A stretch of 36,526 bases of DNA from Bacillus sp. USDA818B3_A (GTDB lineage: Bacteria; Bacillota; Bacilli; Bacillales; Cytobacillaceae), in NCBI RefSeq assembly GCF_009928415.1, contig NZ_JAABNN010000019.1, positions 61,221-97,746 of the forward strand. Direction: 5' to 3'. Below are positions 8,609 to 15,877 of this stretch, piece after piece. Each line of letters starts with the position of its first letter. The first letter of the stretch is position 1. A program made the position numbers and the translations under genes. Under the pieces are notes generated by a model, which was not told the DNA's origin, did not search any database, and worked only from the letters and a program-made list of their open reading frames with translations.

Positions 8609-9801
8609 CAATCCATATTTTTTTTCCTTATTTTTAAGAGCTGATTTTCAAGGATCAAATCAGAACATAACACATTTAACGATTTCAACTCCTCAATCGA
8701 TACCCCAAATTGTCTGGAAATCTTGTATAAAGTATCTCCTTTCAGTACTTTATAGATTTCAAATCCATCGTTCGAGCTAAAATAGATCAATTCACCTTTA
8801 CCTTTAACACCCTTTAAACCGTTTTTTAAAATATCATTGCGGATTAATGTATTAATCATTTGGCTGGCTCGTTGTTTATAGGAGTGTGCTTGTACCGTTT
8901 CCCTGCCCTGTTTTTGAATCTTAGCCCTTTTTAAAGGGTGATTGAGGTAGTATTTCACCTTCTGAATGGTTTCTTCCGGAGTCAATGAGACAATTAGATC
9001 TTTTCCTGGCTTAAAATTTTTCCTAACCCCAGGTGTATCTACTGTAAGGAGAAAACCGCCAGAACCTAATATTTCATAGGTTCGCTGCGTTACTAAATCA
9101 GGATAATTCTGTAATCCTAAAATAATCTGTGAGGAACTATACACTTTATTGGCATCCTTATAATTAAGAAAACCATGGATCCATTCTCTCGGTATGCTGC
9201 ACCCCAGGTATTCATCCATCTGATCCCAATTGGCTCCCCAAAAATCGATCCGAATATTCTCCTTAACAAGGGGGCTGATTAAGGTATCTAAGGACAGATG
9301 ACGGAAATGCTCTGGATACTTTTTTAAAATATCTGGATACGCATTGGCAACGATCGCAATCTGTGCCTCAAATTCAGTATGGACATCAACTGGCTGATGG
9401 ATCGTTTCTTCATATCCAAAATCTAAATACTCCGAGGGAATCCCTAATTGTTTATAGGTATCTACCTTTTTGGGGCATAAGGTAAACACAAAATCGGGTT
9501 GAATGGTTTTTACTAATGGTATGGACCAAACTTCCGTATAAGCAGGATCTTCGACCGCCCAATAAACGAGCGGGACCTGATGGGCTGCCATTAGTTCGCG
9601 TATTAAATGCTGCTTAACCTTTGTATGCTCCACTCCCCAGCCAACTGTAATCGCAAAATGAGGCTTAAATGTTTCAATCATCTCGGTTAAATTCTCTTTA
9701 CCAATCGGACCGGAAACGAGAACATCATGCCCGCCTGCTGTAAAGCCTCTGGCTAAACTATTACTCCAAATATCCCCGCTTTCTATTAAGAGAATACGCA
9801 T
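8608..9801 (-). CDS. CgeB/YkvP-like glycosyltransferase with C-terminal LysM (paralogue 1)
   Basis: A 397-residue protein, last gene of the 13220-8608 operon. Residues about 1-320 match the CgeB/YkvP type of spore glycosyltransferase: an MRILLIESGD start strand, a DFVFTLCP segment and the sugar-nucleotide-binding type motif TQRTYEILGSGGFLL. Residues 347-391 are one LysM domain (GDTLYKISRQFGV...LLKI), which binds GlcNAc-containing glycans. There is no signal peptide or membrane segment, so it acts in or is delivered from the cytoplasm. It is paralogous to 10027-11211 and 12018-13220. The predicted role is glycosylation of the spore surface (family-based inference); substrate unknown. The AGAGGTGA RBS would have lain next to the original stop of the upstream gene. 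Confidence 0.85.
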   Translation of the reverse strand: MRILLIESGDIWSNSLARGFTAGGHDVLVSGPIGKENLTEMIETFKPHFAITVGWGVEHTKVKQHLIRELMAAHQVPLVYWAVEDPAYTEVWSIPLVKTIQPDFVFTLCPKKVDTYKQLGIPSEYLDFGYEETIHQPVDVHTEFEAQIAIVANAYPDILKKYPEHFRHLSLDTLISPLVKENIRIDFWGANWDQMDEYLGCSIPREWIHGFLNYKDANKVYSSSQIILGLQNYPDLVTQRTYEILGSGGFLLTVDTPGVRKNFKPGKDLIVSLTPEETIQKVKYYLNHPLKRAKIQKQGRETVQAHSYKQRASQMINTLIRNDILKNGLKGVKGKGELIYFSSNDGFEIYKVLKGDTLYKISRQFGVSIEELKSLNVLCSDLILENQLLKIRKKNMD

Positions 9802-9848
9802 TGTTTCACCTCTAATTATAAAAAATATCCGATTTCCTTTTTATTTTT

Positions 9849-10034
9849 GGCTGTGTTAAACATGGCTGTTGATTTCCACTCCAGGCACTTCGCTTTCCGT
9901 GGGCGTTTCGGTGAGCCTCCTCGGCGCTTACGCCTGCGGGGTCTCCCCTGAACCGTACTCCCACAGGAGTCTTCGTGCCTTCCGCTCCAATCAACAGTTG
10001 GTGTAAAAAATCAACAATGTTCTTTATCAAAGCC
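9849..10034. mobile_element. MITE-like element 2 (186 bp) inside a gene 3' end
   Basis: The left end starts GGCTGTGTTAAACATGGCTG and the right end, read on the minus strand, GGCTTTGATAAAGAACATTG; both then reach TGTTGATTT, as in element 1. Flanking 8-bp direct repeats TTATTTTT (9841-9848) and TTATTTTC (10035-10042) look like a target-site duplication with one mismatch. The interior has the GC-rich, hairpin-forming TCCACTCCAGG...CCTTCCGCTCCAATCAAC layout that I recall as a common dispersed repeat in Bacillaceae. It carries no transposase. Confidence 0.8.
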
Positions 10035-11211
10035 TTATTTTCAAATAGTGATTGACCATAATGAGATCGGTTGTTAAATTATTTAGCTGTTTAAGTTCCT
10101 CCACACTTACTCCATATCTCTTTGAAATGCTCCATAAGGTATCATTGGGCTTAATGAAATAAATTTCATAGTTTTCCTTTAAGGTATCTACGTAATGAAG
10201 CAATTCGCCTGTACCGGAGCATTCGGCATCTTTTGATAGGATACCTGCACCGATAAGAGTATGAATGATATAGTCAGCCCGCTGTTTATAAGAATATTTC
10301 TTTACTGATTCCCTGCCTGATTCTTTCATTCTCATTCGCTCGTCAGGATGATTTAAATAATATGTTACTAGGTCGATCGTTTTTTTAGAGGAATCGCTCA
10401 CTAAAAGGTCCTCTCCTGGGGAAAATAACCGCCTGATTTGAGTGGTATGATTAGTAAGCAAAAGACCGCCGGACCCAAGCACCTCATACGTACGCTGTGT
10501 AACCTGTGTATCATGATTTTGAACACCGAGAATAATATCTGCCGAGCTGTATACCTTATTAGCTTCTGTATAAGGCAGAAACCCATGGATCCATTCACTC
10601 GGAATCTTCTTGCCAAGGATAGGCTCCATTTGATCCCAATAACGGCCCCAAAAATCAATTCTCATATTTTCCTCCAGAAAAGGACTGAGAAGTAATCGCA
10701 AGGCTTTAAAGCGGTAGTGATCCGGCCTTTTCTCATAAAGCATAGGATAGCCATTGGCGACAATAGCGATTGAAGCCTTATACTTGTCATCCGCCTTGTC
10801 AGGAAAATGAATAGTAGAATGATAGCCAAAATCCAGATGTGCGGCTGGTATTTGTTGATTTTTATAAAAATCTACCCTCGAAGGGCAAATCGTAAAGACA
10901 AAATCGGGTTCGATCGTCCGAATAAGCGGCAGAGAGAATGTGAACGTATATCCTGGATCTTCTGTAGCCCAATAGATATGAGGAATCTTGGCGGCTTTCA
11001 CATACTCTTTAATCATCTTCTGCTTTTGGACAGTATGTTCAGCCGTATGACCCATCGTGATAATTAAGTCGGGCCCGAAGGCGGGAATCATCTCGTTCAA
11101 GCTTCCCTCTACCAGCGGACCGGATACCATCACCGTATGTCCGGCATCACAAAATCCACTTGGAAGTCCATAAATCCACATCGGGTCACTTTCTAAAAAC
11201 AAGATACGCAT
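10027..11211 (-). CDS. CgeB/YkvP-like glycosyltransferase with C-terminal LysM (paralogue 2, 3' end altered)
   Basis: A 394-residue paralogue with the same plan: glycosyltransferase region about 1-320 (TQRTYEVLGSGGLLL near residue 245) and one LysM at 348-392. No signal peptide. The last two codons and the TGA stop come from the terminal repeat of MITE-like element 2. Removing the element and one copy of the 8-bp duplication in thought gives a C-terminus of YLKIKRKSDIFYN and a stop 10 bp before the next gene. The present protein therefore lost its native tail but kept the whole LysM. It starts 21 bp after the deacetylase gene, so both sit on one transcript. Probable spore-surface glycosyltransferase. 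Confidence 0.85.
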   Translation of the reverse strand: MRILFLESDPMWIYGLPSGFCDAGHTVMVSGPLVEGSLNEMIPAFGPDLIITMGHTAEHTVQKQKMIKEYVKAAKIPHIYWATEDPGYTFTFSLPLIRTIEPDFVFTICPSRVDFYKNQQIPAAHLDFGYHSTIHFPDKADDKYKASIAIVANGYPMLYEKRPDHYRFKALRLLLSPFLEENMRIDFWGRYWDQMEPILGKKIPSEWIHGFLPYTEANKVYSSADIILGVQNHDTQVTQRTYEVLGSGGLLLTNHTTQIRRLFSPGEDLLVSDSSKKTIDLVTYYLNHPDERMRMKESGRESVKKYSYKQRADYIIHTLIGAGILSKDAECSGTGELLHYVDTLKENYEIYFIKPNDTLWSISKRYGVSVEELKQLNNLTTDLIMVNHYLKIRL

Positions 11212-11232
11212 GATTTTCTCTCCTATAAGAAC

Positions 11233-12021
11233 TTAGTCCCATAGCATCTCACTGACTTTTACCAATTGGTATCCTTGTCTTTTGAGCTCTGGTATCACAA
11301 GATCCATGGAGTCTGCTGTAGGTTTTCCATTTAAATGGGCCAAAACAATATCATTACCAGTTAGTTTAGAGAAAATCCGGTGATATATCGTATCAACACT
11401 CGGTTCCTGCCAATCGATCGTATCAATGCTCCAATAGACGGTATAAGCAATCCCCAGCTGACCAGCAGACTCTAGCAGGTTTTTATTCCAATAACCAAAT
11501 GGCGGCCGGAACAATGGGCTTCCCTTCTGCCCAATCATTTTTTCAAAAACGGAAGTTGTCTGCTGTAATTCGGAGTGAATTTCATCTTTGGTTAATTTCG
11601 TGAAATCCGGATGACTATACGAATGATTGGCAATTTCATGTCCTTCTGCAGCCATTCTTTTAGCGAGTTCTGGAAATTTCTCAACCCAGGCCCCTGTTAA
11701 AAACATGGTCGTCCGTACATCATATCTTTTTAACACATCCAAGATGTTAGCGGTATTTTCTGCACTATCCCCAGCATCAAAGGTGAGCGAAATCATTTTG
11801 TCATCCTTTAATCCTTTAGAAATAAACACGGAGTCCTTCGGCTTTGATTTTGAAAATTCCCTATCAATCTTTAGGAGTTGACCAGCGTAGATAAAATCTG
11901 AGGTTAATTGATTATCCTGCATTAGTTTTTCCAGCGGCATTCCAAACTGTTTGGAAATCTTGCCCAAGGTTTCTCCATGACAAATCGTATAATAATCAAA
12001 TGGCTTATTCACAAAGATCAT
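11233..12021 (-). CDS. LysM-polysaccharide deacetylase (NodB fold), no signal peptide
   Basis: A 262-residue protein. The N-terminal LysM (about 8-52) begins YYTICHGETLGKISKQFG. A NodB/CE4 deacetylase domain follows (about 76-255) with its motifs largely intact: FDAGD (D82), HSYSH (H123, H127), RPPFG (162-166), SIDTIDW and LAH (H219). The usual second Asp of TFDD is Ala, a variant seen in some Bacillus deacetylases. The family removes acetyl groups from GlcNAc or MurNAc in peptidoglycan or related glycans. There is no signal peptide. Its ATG overlaps the stop of the upstream glycosyltransferase (ATGA), so the pair is translationally coupled. It probably modifies a glycan made or bound by its neighbours. 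Confidence 0.88.
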   Translation of the reverse strand: MIFVNKPFDYYTICHGETLGKISKQFGMPLEKLMQDNQLTSDFIYAGQLLKIDREFSKSKPKDSVFISKGLKDDKMISLTFDAGDSAENTANILDVLKRYDVRTTMFLTGAWVEKFPELAKRMAAEGHEIANHSYSHPDFTKLTKDEIHSELQQTTSVFEKMIGQKGSPLFRPPFGYWNKNLLESAGQLGIAYTVYWSIDTIDWQEPSVDTIYHRIFSKLTGNDIVLAHLNGKPTADSMDLVIPELKRQGYQLVKVSEMLWD

Positions 12022-13220
12022 TCACCACCATTCTTAATACTTTTTATTTTTAATGGATAGCCCGAATCAATGATATCTGATGTTAAGCCATTTAGTTGCT
12101 TTAGCTGTTCAATGGTCACTCCAAATTCTTTTGAAATTTGATACAAGGTATCACCATTCTGCACCTTATAGATTTCAAACCCATCCTTAAGAAAGGTTAC
12201 CTTTTTCTCCGCTCCTAACACGTACGTACTTTTTCTGTTATTAAACATTCCACTTCTCTCCAAAATCTCCAGTATAAATTGAGCCCTTTCTTTGTAGGAG
12301 TGCTTTTGTACCGCCTTCAAGCTATTTTTCTGCAGTCCTTCCCGTTCATTCGGGTATTGAAGGTAGTATCTCACTAGTTCAAGTGTTTCTTCAGGTGTGG
12401 AGGAGGTCAGTAAATCTTTCCCGGCTTGAAAGACACGATGGATTTCAGGTGTGTCATTTGTTAATAACACACCTCCCGAACCAATCACTTCATAGGTCCG
12501 CTGTGTTAACTGGGTTGGGAGATTTTGTAATCCAATGATAATCTTTGAAGAACTATATACCTTATTGGCTAATGTATAATCAATATAGCCGCGGATCCAT
12601 TCCTTAGGGATGTCTACCCCTAAATGCTGGCCCATATTTTCCCATCCATTCCCATAAAAGTAGGTTTGAATATTATTTTCAATCAAAGGAACGATTAAAT
12701 TTTTCATCGATTGGTGCCTGAAATGATTGGGAAAATAGGAAAGCTTACTTGGATATCCATTTGCCACAATAGAAATGGGCGAATAATAATCGGAATCGAC
12801 CTCAACGGGATGGTGAACTTTAGGGTGGTAGCCGAAATCCAAATGTTCGGATGGGATTCCTAAACTTCGATAGTAACTGACCCTGTCCTGGCAAATGGTA
12901 AAGACAAAGTCCGGGTGTGTGCGCCGAATATATGGAATAGTAAAGATCTCTGTTGATGTCGGATCTTCTGTCGCCCAATAGACATGTGGCACATTCACAT
13001 TGACTGTACTTTCATAAATCTTTTGTTGTTTGGATCTTGATGAGTTTTCAGGTCCCCATCCCATGGTCATAATTAAATCGGGCTGGAATTCCGCTATAAG
13101 TGAATCAAGATCCAATTGATCGATGGGACCGGAAATCTTCACTTCATGTCCTGCATCGATAAATCCATTTGGCAATCCATGAATCCACATCGGATGGCTT
13201 TCTAAAAATAGAACACGCAT
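12018..13220 (-). CDS. CgeB/YkvP-like glycosyltransferase with C-terminal LysM (paralogue 3, operon leader)
   Basis: A 400-residue first gene of the operon. It starts MRVLFLESHPMWIHGLPNGF, the family's N-terminal strand-helix, and keeps TQRTYEVIGSGGVLL near residue 248. The LysM is at 348-392 (GDTLYQISKEFGV...LKI), with an eight-residue tail. No signal peptide. The three paralogues share the same domain order and differ along the whole length, so they are older than a recent tandem duplication. Its start ATG follows a GGAGAGA RBS. The 270-bp divergent spacer to 13493 has CATACTATA-like strings on this strand but no convincing -35 partner. The inferred job is transfer of sugar to a spore-coat or cortex-associated glycan or protein. 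Confidence 0.86.
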   Translation of the reverse strand: MRVLFLESHPMWIHGLPNGFIDAGHEVKISGPIDQLDLDSLIAEFQPDLIMTMGWGPENSSRSKQQKIYESTVNVNVPHVYWATEDPTSTEIFTIPYIRRTHPDFVFTICQDRVSYYRSLGIPSEHLDFGYHPKVHHPVEVDSDYYSPISIVANGYPSKLSYFPNHFRHQSMKNLIVPLIENNIQTYFYGNGWENMGQHLGVDIPKEWIRGYIDYTLANKVYSSSKIIIGLQNLPTQLTQRTYEVIGSGGVLLTNDTPEIHRVFQAGKDLLTSSTPEETLELVRYYLQYPNEREGLQKNSLKAVQKHSYKERAQFILEILERSGMFNNRKSTYVLGAEKKVTFLKDGFEIYKVQNGDTLYQISKEFGVTIEQLKQLNGLTSDIIDSGYPLKIKSIKNGGE

Positions 13221-13412
13221 AGATTCTCTCCTTGCTTCCCTTTACTTTGCTTAGTAATTAATTTTAGAAAATGATTAATTTATACAAGAACCTGAAAATA
13301 TAGTATGTATGAATTGGAAAAATGGATAGGAGGATGTCCCACCTTTAAAAGAAATGGGTTCATTTTTAAAAAACGTCTCTAGATTGCCAGGCAAATGGTT
13401 TCTTTTATTAGG

Positions 13413-13439
13413 ACAAACCATTTTTTCCTGCATACAATA
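13413..13439 (+). promoter_or_regulatory. Candidate SigK-type sporulation promoter
   Basis: ACA at 13413-13415 and CATACAATA at 13431-13439 are 15 bp apart. They fit the mother-cell SigK pattern (AC-containing -35, CATAnnnTA -10). CATACAAT also fits the SigE -10, but no SigE -35 is present. It lies about 50 bp before the deacetylase-like gene. Such short patterns do occur by chance. Confidence 0.4.
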
Positions 13440-13492
13440 AATAGCGCTATACCAAATTACCGTTACGTCCACATTGTAAGGAGGAGCATGGT

Positions 13493-14101
13493 TTGGAGGA
13501 AAAAAAACACCAGGTTCTTATAACACATGGAAGTGAATCGGCTCCTATGATTTCCATCATGGTTAATGTAGCTTGGGGAAATGAGTATATAATCGATATT
13601 TTGGAATATCTGAAGGAAAGAAATCTAAGTCTTACTTTTTTTCTCGAAGGAAGATGGGTAGAACAGTTCCCTGAATATGCACGCATGATTAGAGATGCCA
13701 ATCAGGAAATTGGCAACCATTCTTACTCACACCAGGATTTAACAACGTTATCAGCAGCGGAAATTGAAATGGAGATTACCAACACAAATAAAATAATTAA
13801 TGAGGTATTAGGGATAAGGCCTCAATACTTTACACCGCCATATGGATATCTCGATAAAAAGGTCCTTGAAACTGCCTCCTATCTTAATATGGTTACTGTC
13901 TTATGGTCACTGGATACCCTTGATTGGAAAATTGAAGACCCTAGTGAGATTATCGATCGGATCGTCCCTAACATCAAAAATGGCTCCATCATTTTGATGC
14001 ACCCCACTAAATCATCTCTAATAGCTCTTCCAACAATCATAGAAAAAGCCCAAGAAAAAAATTATCACTTTAAAAGCATCATTCAAATGGTAAATAAATA
14101 A
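13493..14101 (+). CDS. Polysaccharide deacetylase-fold protein with substituted active-site motifs
   Basis: A 202-residue stand-alone NodB-fold protein without signal peptide or LysM. The layout is closest to PdaB-like sporulation deacetylases: where they have TFDISWGN this has MVNVAWGN, so the catalytic Asp is N25. The metal-binding HSYSH (H76, H80) is kept, RPPYG is TPPYG (T114), and SLDTLDW and LMH (H170) are kept. With the base Asp and the Arg both changed, it may be inactive or glycan-binding only. The start is TTG at 13493, chosen because AAGGAGG lies 8 bp upstream; an ATG five bases earlier is out of frame. It probably forms a unit with the following SLT gene. Confidence 0.82.
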   Translation: MEEKKHQVLITHGSESAPMISIMVNVAWGNEYIIDILEYLKERNLSLTFFLEGRWVEQFPEYARMIRDANQEIGNHSYSHQDLTTLSAAEIEMEITNTNKIINEVLGIRPQYFTPPYGYLDKKVLETASYLNMVTVLWSLDTLDWKIEDPSEIIDRIVPNIKNGSIILMHPTKSSLIALPTIIEKAQEKNYHFKSIIQMVNK

Positions 14102-14144
14102 CTAGTGATTACCTAATGATGAAGAAGGGAGTTTTTTTATTTAA

Positions 14145-14990
14145 ATGAAGAAGCCAGAAAAAGAAAGATTCCAATTATTCTATATTGTGAATCCAGCAGA
14201 TACACTTTGGTCCATATCAAAAAAATTCGGGGTCAGCATGAAGGAGCTTAAACGATTAAATAACCTCACAACGGAGAAATTAGTTGTCGACCAAGTACTT
14301 AAAATTAAAGAAAATCAATCCGATAAACAGACTGGGAACCAAACCCTGGTTTCGAATCTGTTACCAGCTGCCCAAACAAAAAAGTTTCAAACCTATATTG
14401 TGAATCCTTCAGATACACTCTGGGGAATCTCCAAAAAATTCGAAGTCAGTATTGCTCAAATCATGAAGTTAAATGGGCTCACCTCGGACCAAATCTATGT
14501 GGATCAAGTCCTCAAAATTCAAGAATTACTCGATGATGAACCCATCTTCAACGAAAACTTCAAAGAAATAACACCTGATCAGATCCCAGGTGGGCCTCAA
14601 GCAAAACGGTGGATCAAGTACATTATGGAGGCGGCTAAAAAATATGAGGTTCCCAGTAAAATCCTCTACAGTATCATGGTAACCGAAAGTCGGGGAAATC
14701 CTAATCTTGTCGCTCCGGATGGCGGAATTGGCTTGATGCAATTTCAAATTGAAACAGCGAATGCCCTTGGAATTAACCCCTGTCTTCCAGATGCTTCCAT
14801 TGATGGAGCTGCCCGTTATTTAAAACAACTTTTTGGTGAATTTAATGATTGGACATTGGCTATAGCAGCCTACAATTGCGGTCCAACTAAAGTAAAGGCT
14901 CATAATGGGATACCACCTATTGAGGTCACGCAAAATTATGTGAAAAATGTTCTTTCTTATTCTAAGGCAATAAATTGGGATAATGACTAA
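14145..14990 (+). CDS. Double-LysM SLT lytic transglycosylase without signal peptide
   Basis: A 281-residue protein. LysM 1 at about 12-54 and LysM 2 at about 83-125 are near copies (IVNPADTLWSISKKFGV and IVNPSDTLWGISKKFEV). A Slt70-type transglycosylase domain at about 153-275 has catalytic-type E181 (TESRGNPN), GGIGLMQF and AAYNCGPTKV. It would cleave peptidoglycan glycan strands. The lack of a signal peptide again points to assembly from the mother-cell side during sporulation, not to normal secretion (inference). It starts 43 bp after the deacetylase-like gene. An in-frame TAA directly before the ATG fixes the start, although the GGGAG motif is about 13 bp away, a long spacing. Confidence 0.87.
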   Translation: MKKPEKERFQLFYIVNPADTLWSISKKFGVSMKELKRLNNLTTEKLVVDQVLKIKENQSDKQTGNQTLVSNLLPAAQTKKFQTYIVNPSDTLWGISKKFEVSIAQIMKLNGLTSDQIYVDQVLKIQELLDDEPIFNENFKEITPDQIPGGPQAKRWIKYIMEAAKKYEVPSKILYSIMVTESRGNPNLVAPDGGIGLMQFQIETANALGINPCLPDASIDGAARYLKQLFGEFNDWTLAIAAYNCGPTKVKAHNGIPPIEVTQNYVKNVLSYSKAINWDND

Positions 14991-15075
14991 TCTAATTTGG
15001 GGGTCCAATTCAGGTGAATTGTACTTCCTTTTTATTTAAGCTATTAATCTCAGAAGTTCTAAGGCTTAACCGACA

Positions 15076-15104
15076 TTGTCTTCAGCAGGAATGACAAGTA
15101 TAAT
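15076..15104 (+). promoter_or_regulatory. SigA-type promoter of the nucleotidase gene
   Basis: TTGTCT (15076-15081), a 17-bp spacer and TATAAT (15099-15104). It is about 30 bp upstream of the next ATG. It suggests vegetative expression for that gene, unlike the LysM cluster. Confidence 0.6.
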
Positions 15105-15134
15105 TGTGAAATAAGCGACCAAAGGGGAAAAAGA

Positions 15135-15818
15135 ATGAGCTTTTCAAATCAATCATTTTTACAGCAGCAAAACCACGTTTTTAACAATGATTATATAGCA
15201 ACAATCGCATTTGACCTTGATGACGTTTGTAATCTATTTAATCAGCGTTATACAGAACTATTAAATGAGACGTTTGGGTTATCTTTGACCATAGATGACA
15301 TAACAGAATGGGATTTGACAAAAGTGGTCCCTTCTCATATTGGACCGCGTGTCTATGACTTATTCAAAACACCAGGTTTATTTCGATACATAGAGCCAGC
15401 CCCTTATGCCGCCGAAGTGATGCAAAGACTGATAGAGCAAGGATTTGATATCATTATCATCAGTGACCCTCCGTCAGGCCACTCCCACAGTGATGTCGTA
15501 TGTGGGAATGAGAGCTTAGGAGAGATGATTCCTTCCAATCCTTGTGATGACAAAAGAGCATGGGTGGCAGAGCACCTCCCCATGATTCCAGAGAGTAACC
15601 TCTTTTTTGCCAAACAAAAATATCGTGTCCGTTTTGATGTGCTGATAGACGACAAACCCGATACCTTTGAACTCTTTCAAAAGTTCGGCCTTCCCATCCT
15701 GTTAATGGATAAACCCTATAACCGCCATATTAAAACAGACAAGCGCATTACCAGTCTTTTAGAAGCAGAGCAAAAGATTTATGAACAGTTTCTTTATGCG
15801 ACTGTCGGAAGTTTCTAA
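15135..15818 (+). CDS. 5'(3')-deoxyribonucleotidase-like HAD hydrolase
   Basis: A 227-residue cytoplasmic HAD-superfamily protein of the NT5C-like type. Motif I is D27-L-D29-D-V, where D27 would be the nucleophile and D29 the acid. Motif II is IIIISDPP (near residue 115), and the acidic motif IV is DVLIDDKPD (near 172). Such enzymes remove the 5'-phosphate from (deoxy)nucleotides; some Bacillus members act on other small phosphates. It follows the LysM/SLT genes but has its own SigA-like promoter and an AAAGGGG RBS, so a functional link to them is not shown. It is followed by a bidirectional terminator. Confidence 0.85.
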   Translation: MSFSNQSFLQQQNHVFNNDYIATIAFDLDDVCNLFNQRYTELLNETFGLSLTIDDITEWDLTKVVPSHIGPRVYDLFKTPGLFRYIEPAPYAAEVMQRLIEQGFDIIIISDPPSGHSHSDVVCGNESLGEMIPSNPCDDKRAWVAEHLPMIPESNLFFAKQKYRVRFDVLIDDKPDTFELFQKFGLPILLMDKPYNRHIKTDKRITSLLEAEQKIYEQFLYATVGSF

Positions 15819-15834
15819 TAGTCCTCAAAACTAC

Positions 15835-15871
15835 AAAAAACCTGAAGCACCTATCGGCTTCAGGTTTTTTT
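15835..15871. terminator. Bidirectional terminator
   Basis: Stem CCTGAAGC/GCTTCAGG (15841-15848 with 15857-15864) with A's on the left and T's on the right. It serves both converging genes, the nucleotidase (+) and the Ig-like repeat protein (-). Confidence 0.88.
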
Positions 15872-15877
15872 ACTAGA

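Noticed and set aside
9812..10030. A 72-codon minus-strand frame across MITE-like element 2
   Set aside because: It starts inside the element, runs through its hairpin and ends in the old 3' tail of the glycosyltransferase gene. It has no RBS; it is useful only as a trace of the original C-terminus.
13260..13320. CATACTATA on the minus strand as a SigK -10 for the glycosyltransferase operon
   Set aside because: No AC-type -35 at 15-17 bp; the nearest ACA is 27 bp away. Left uncalled.
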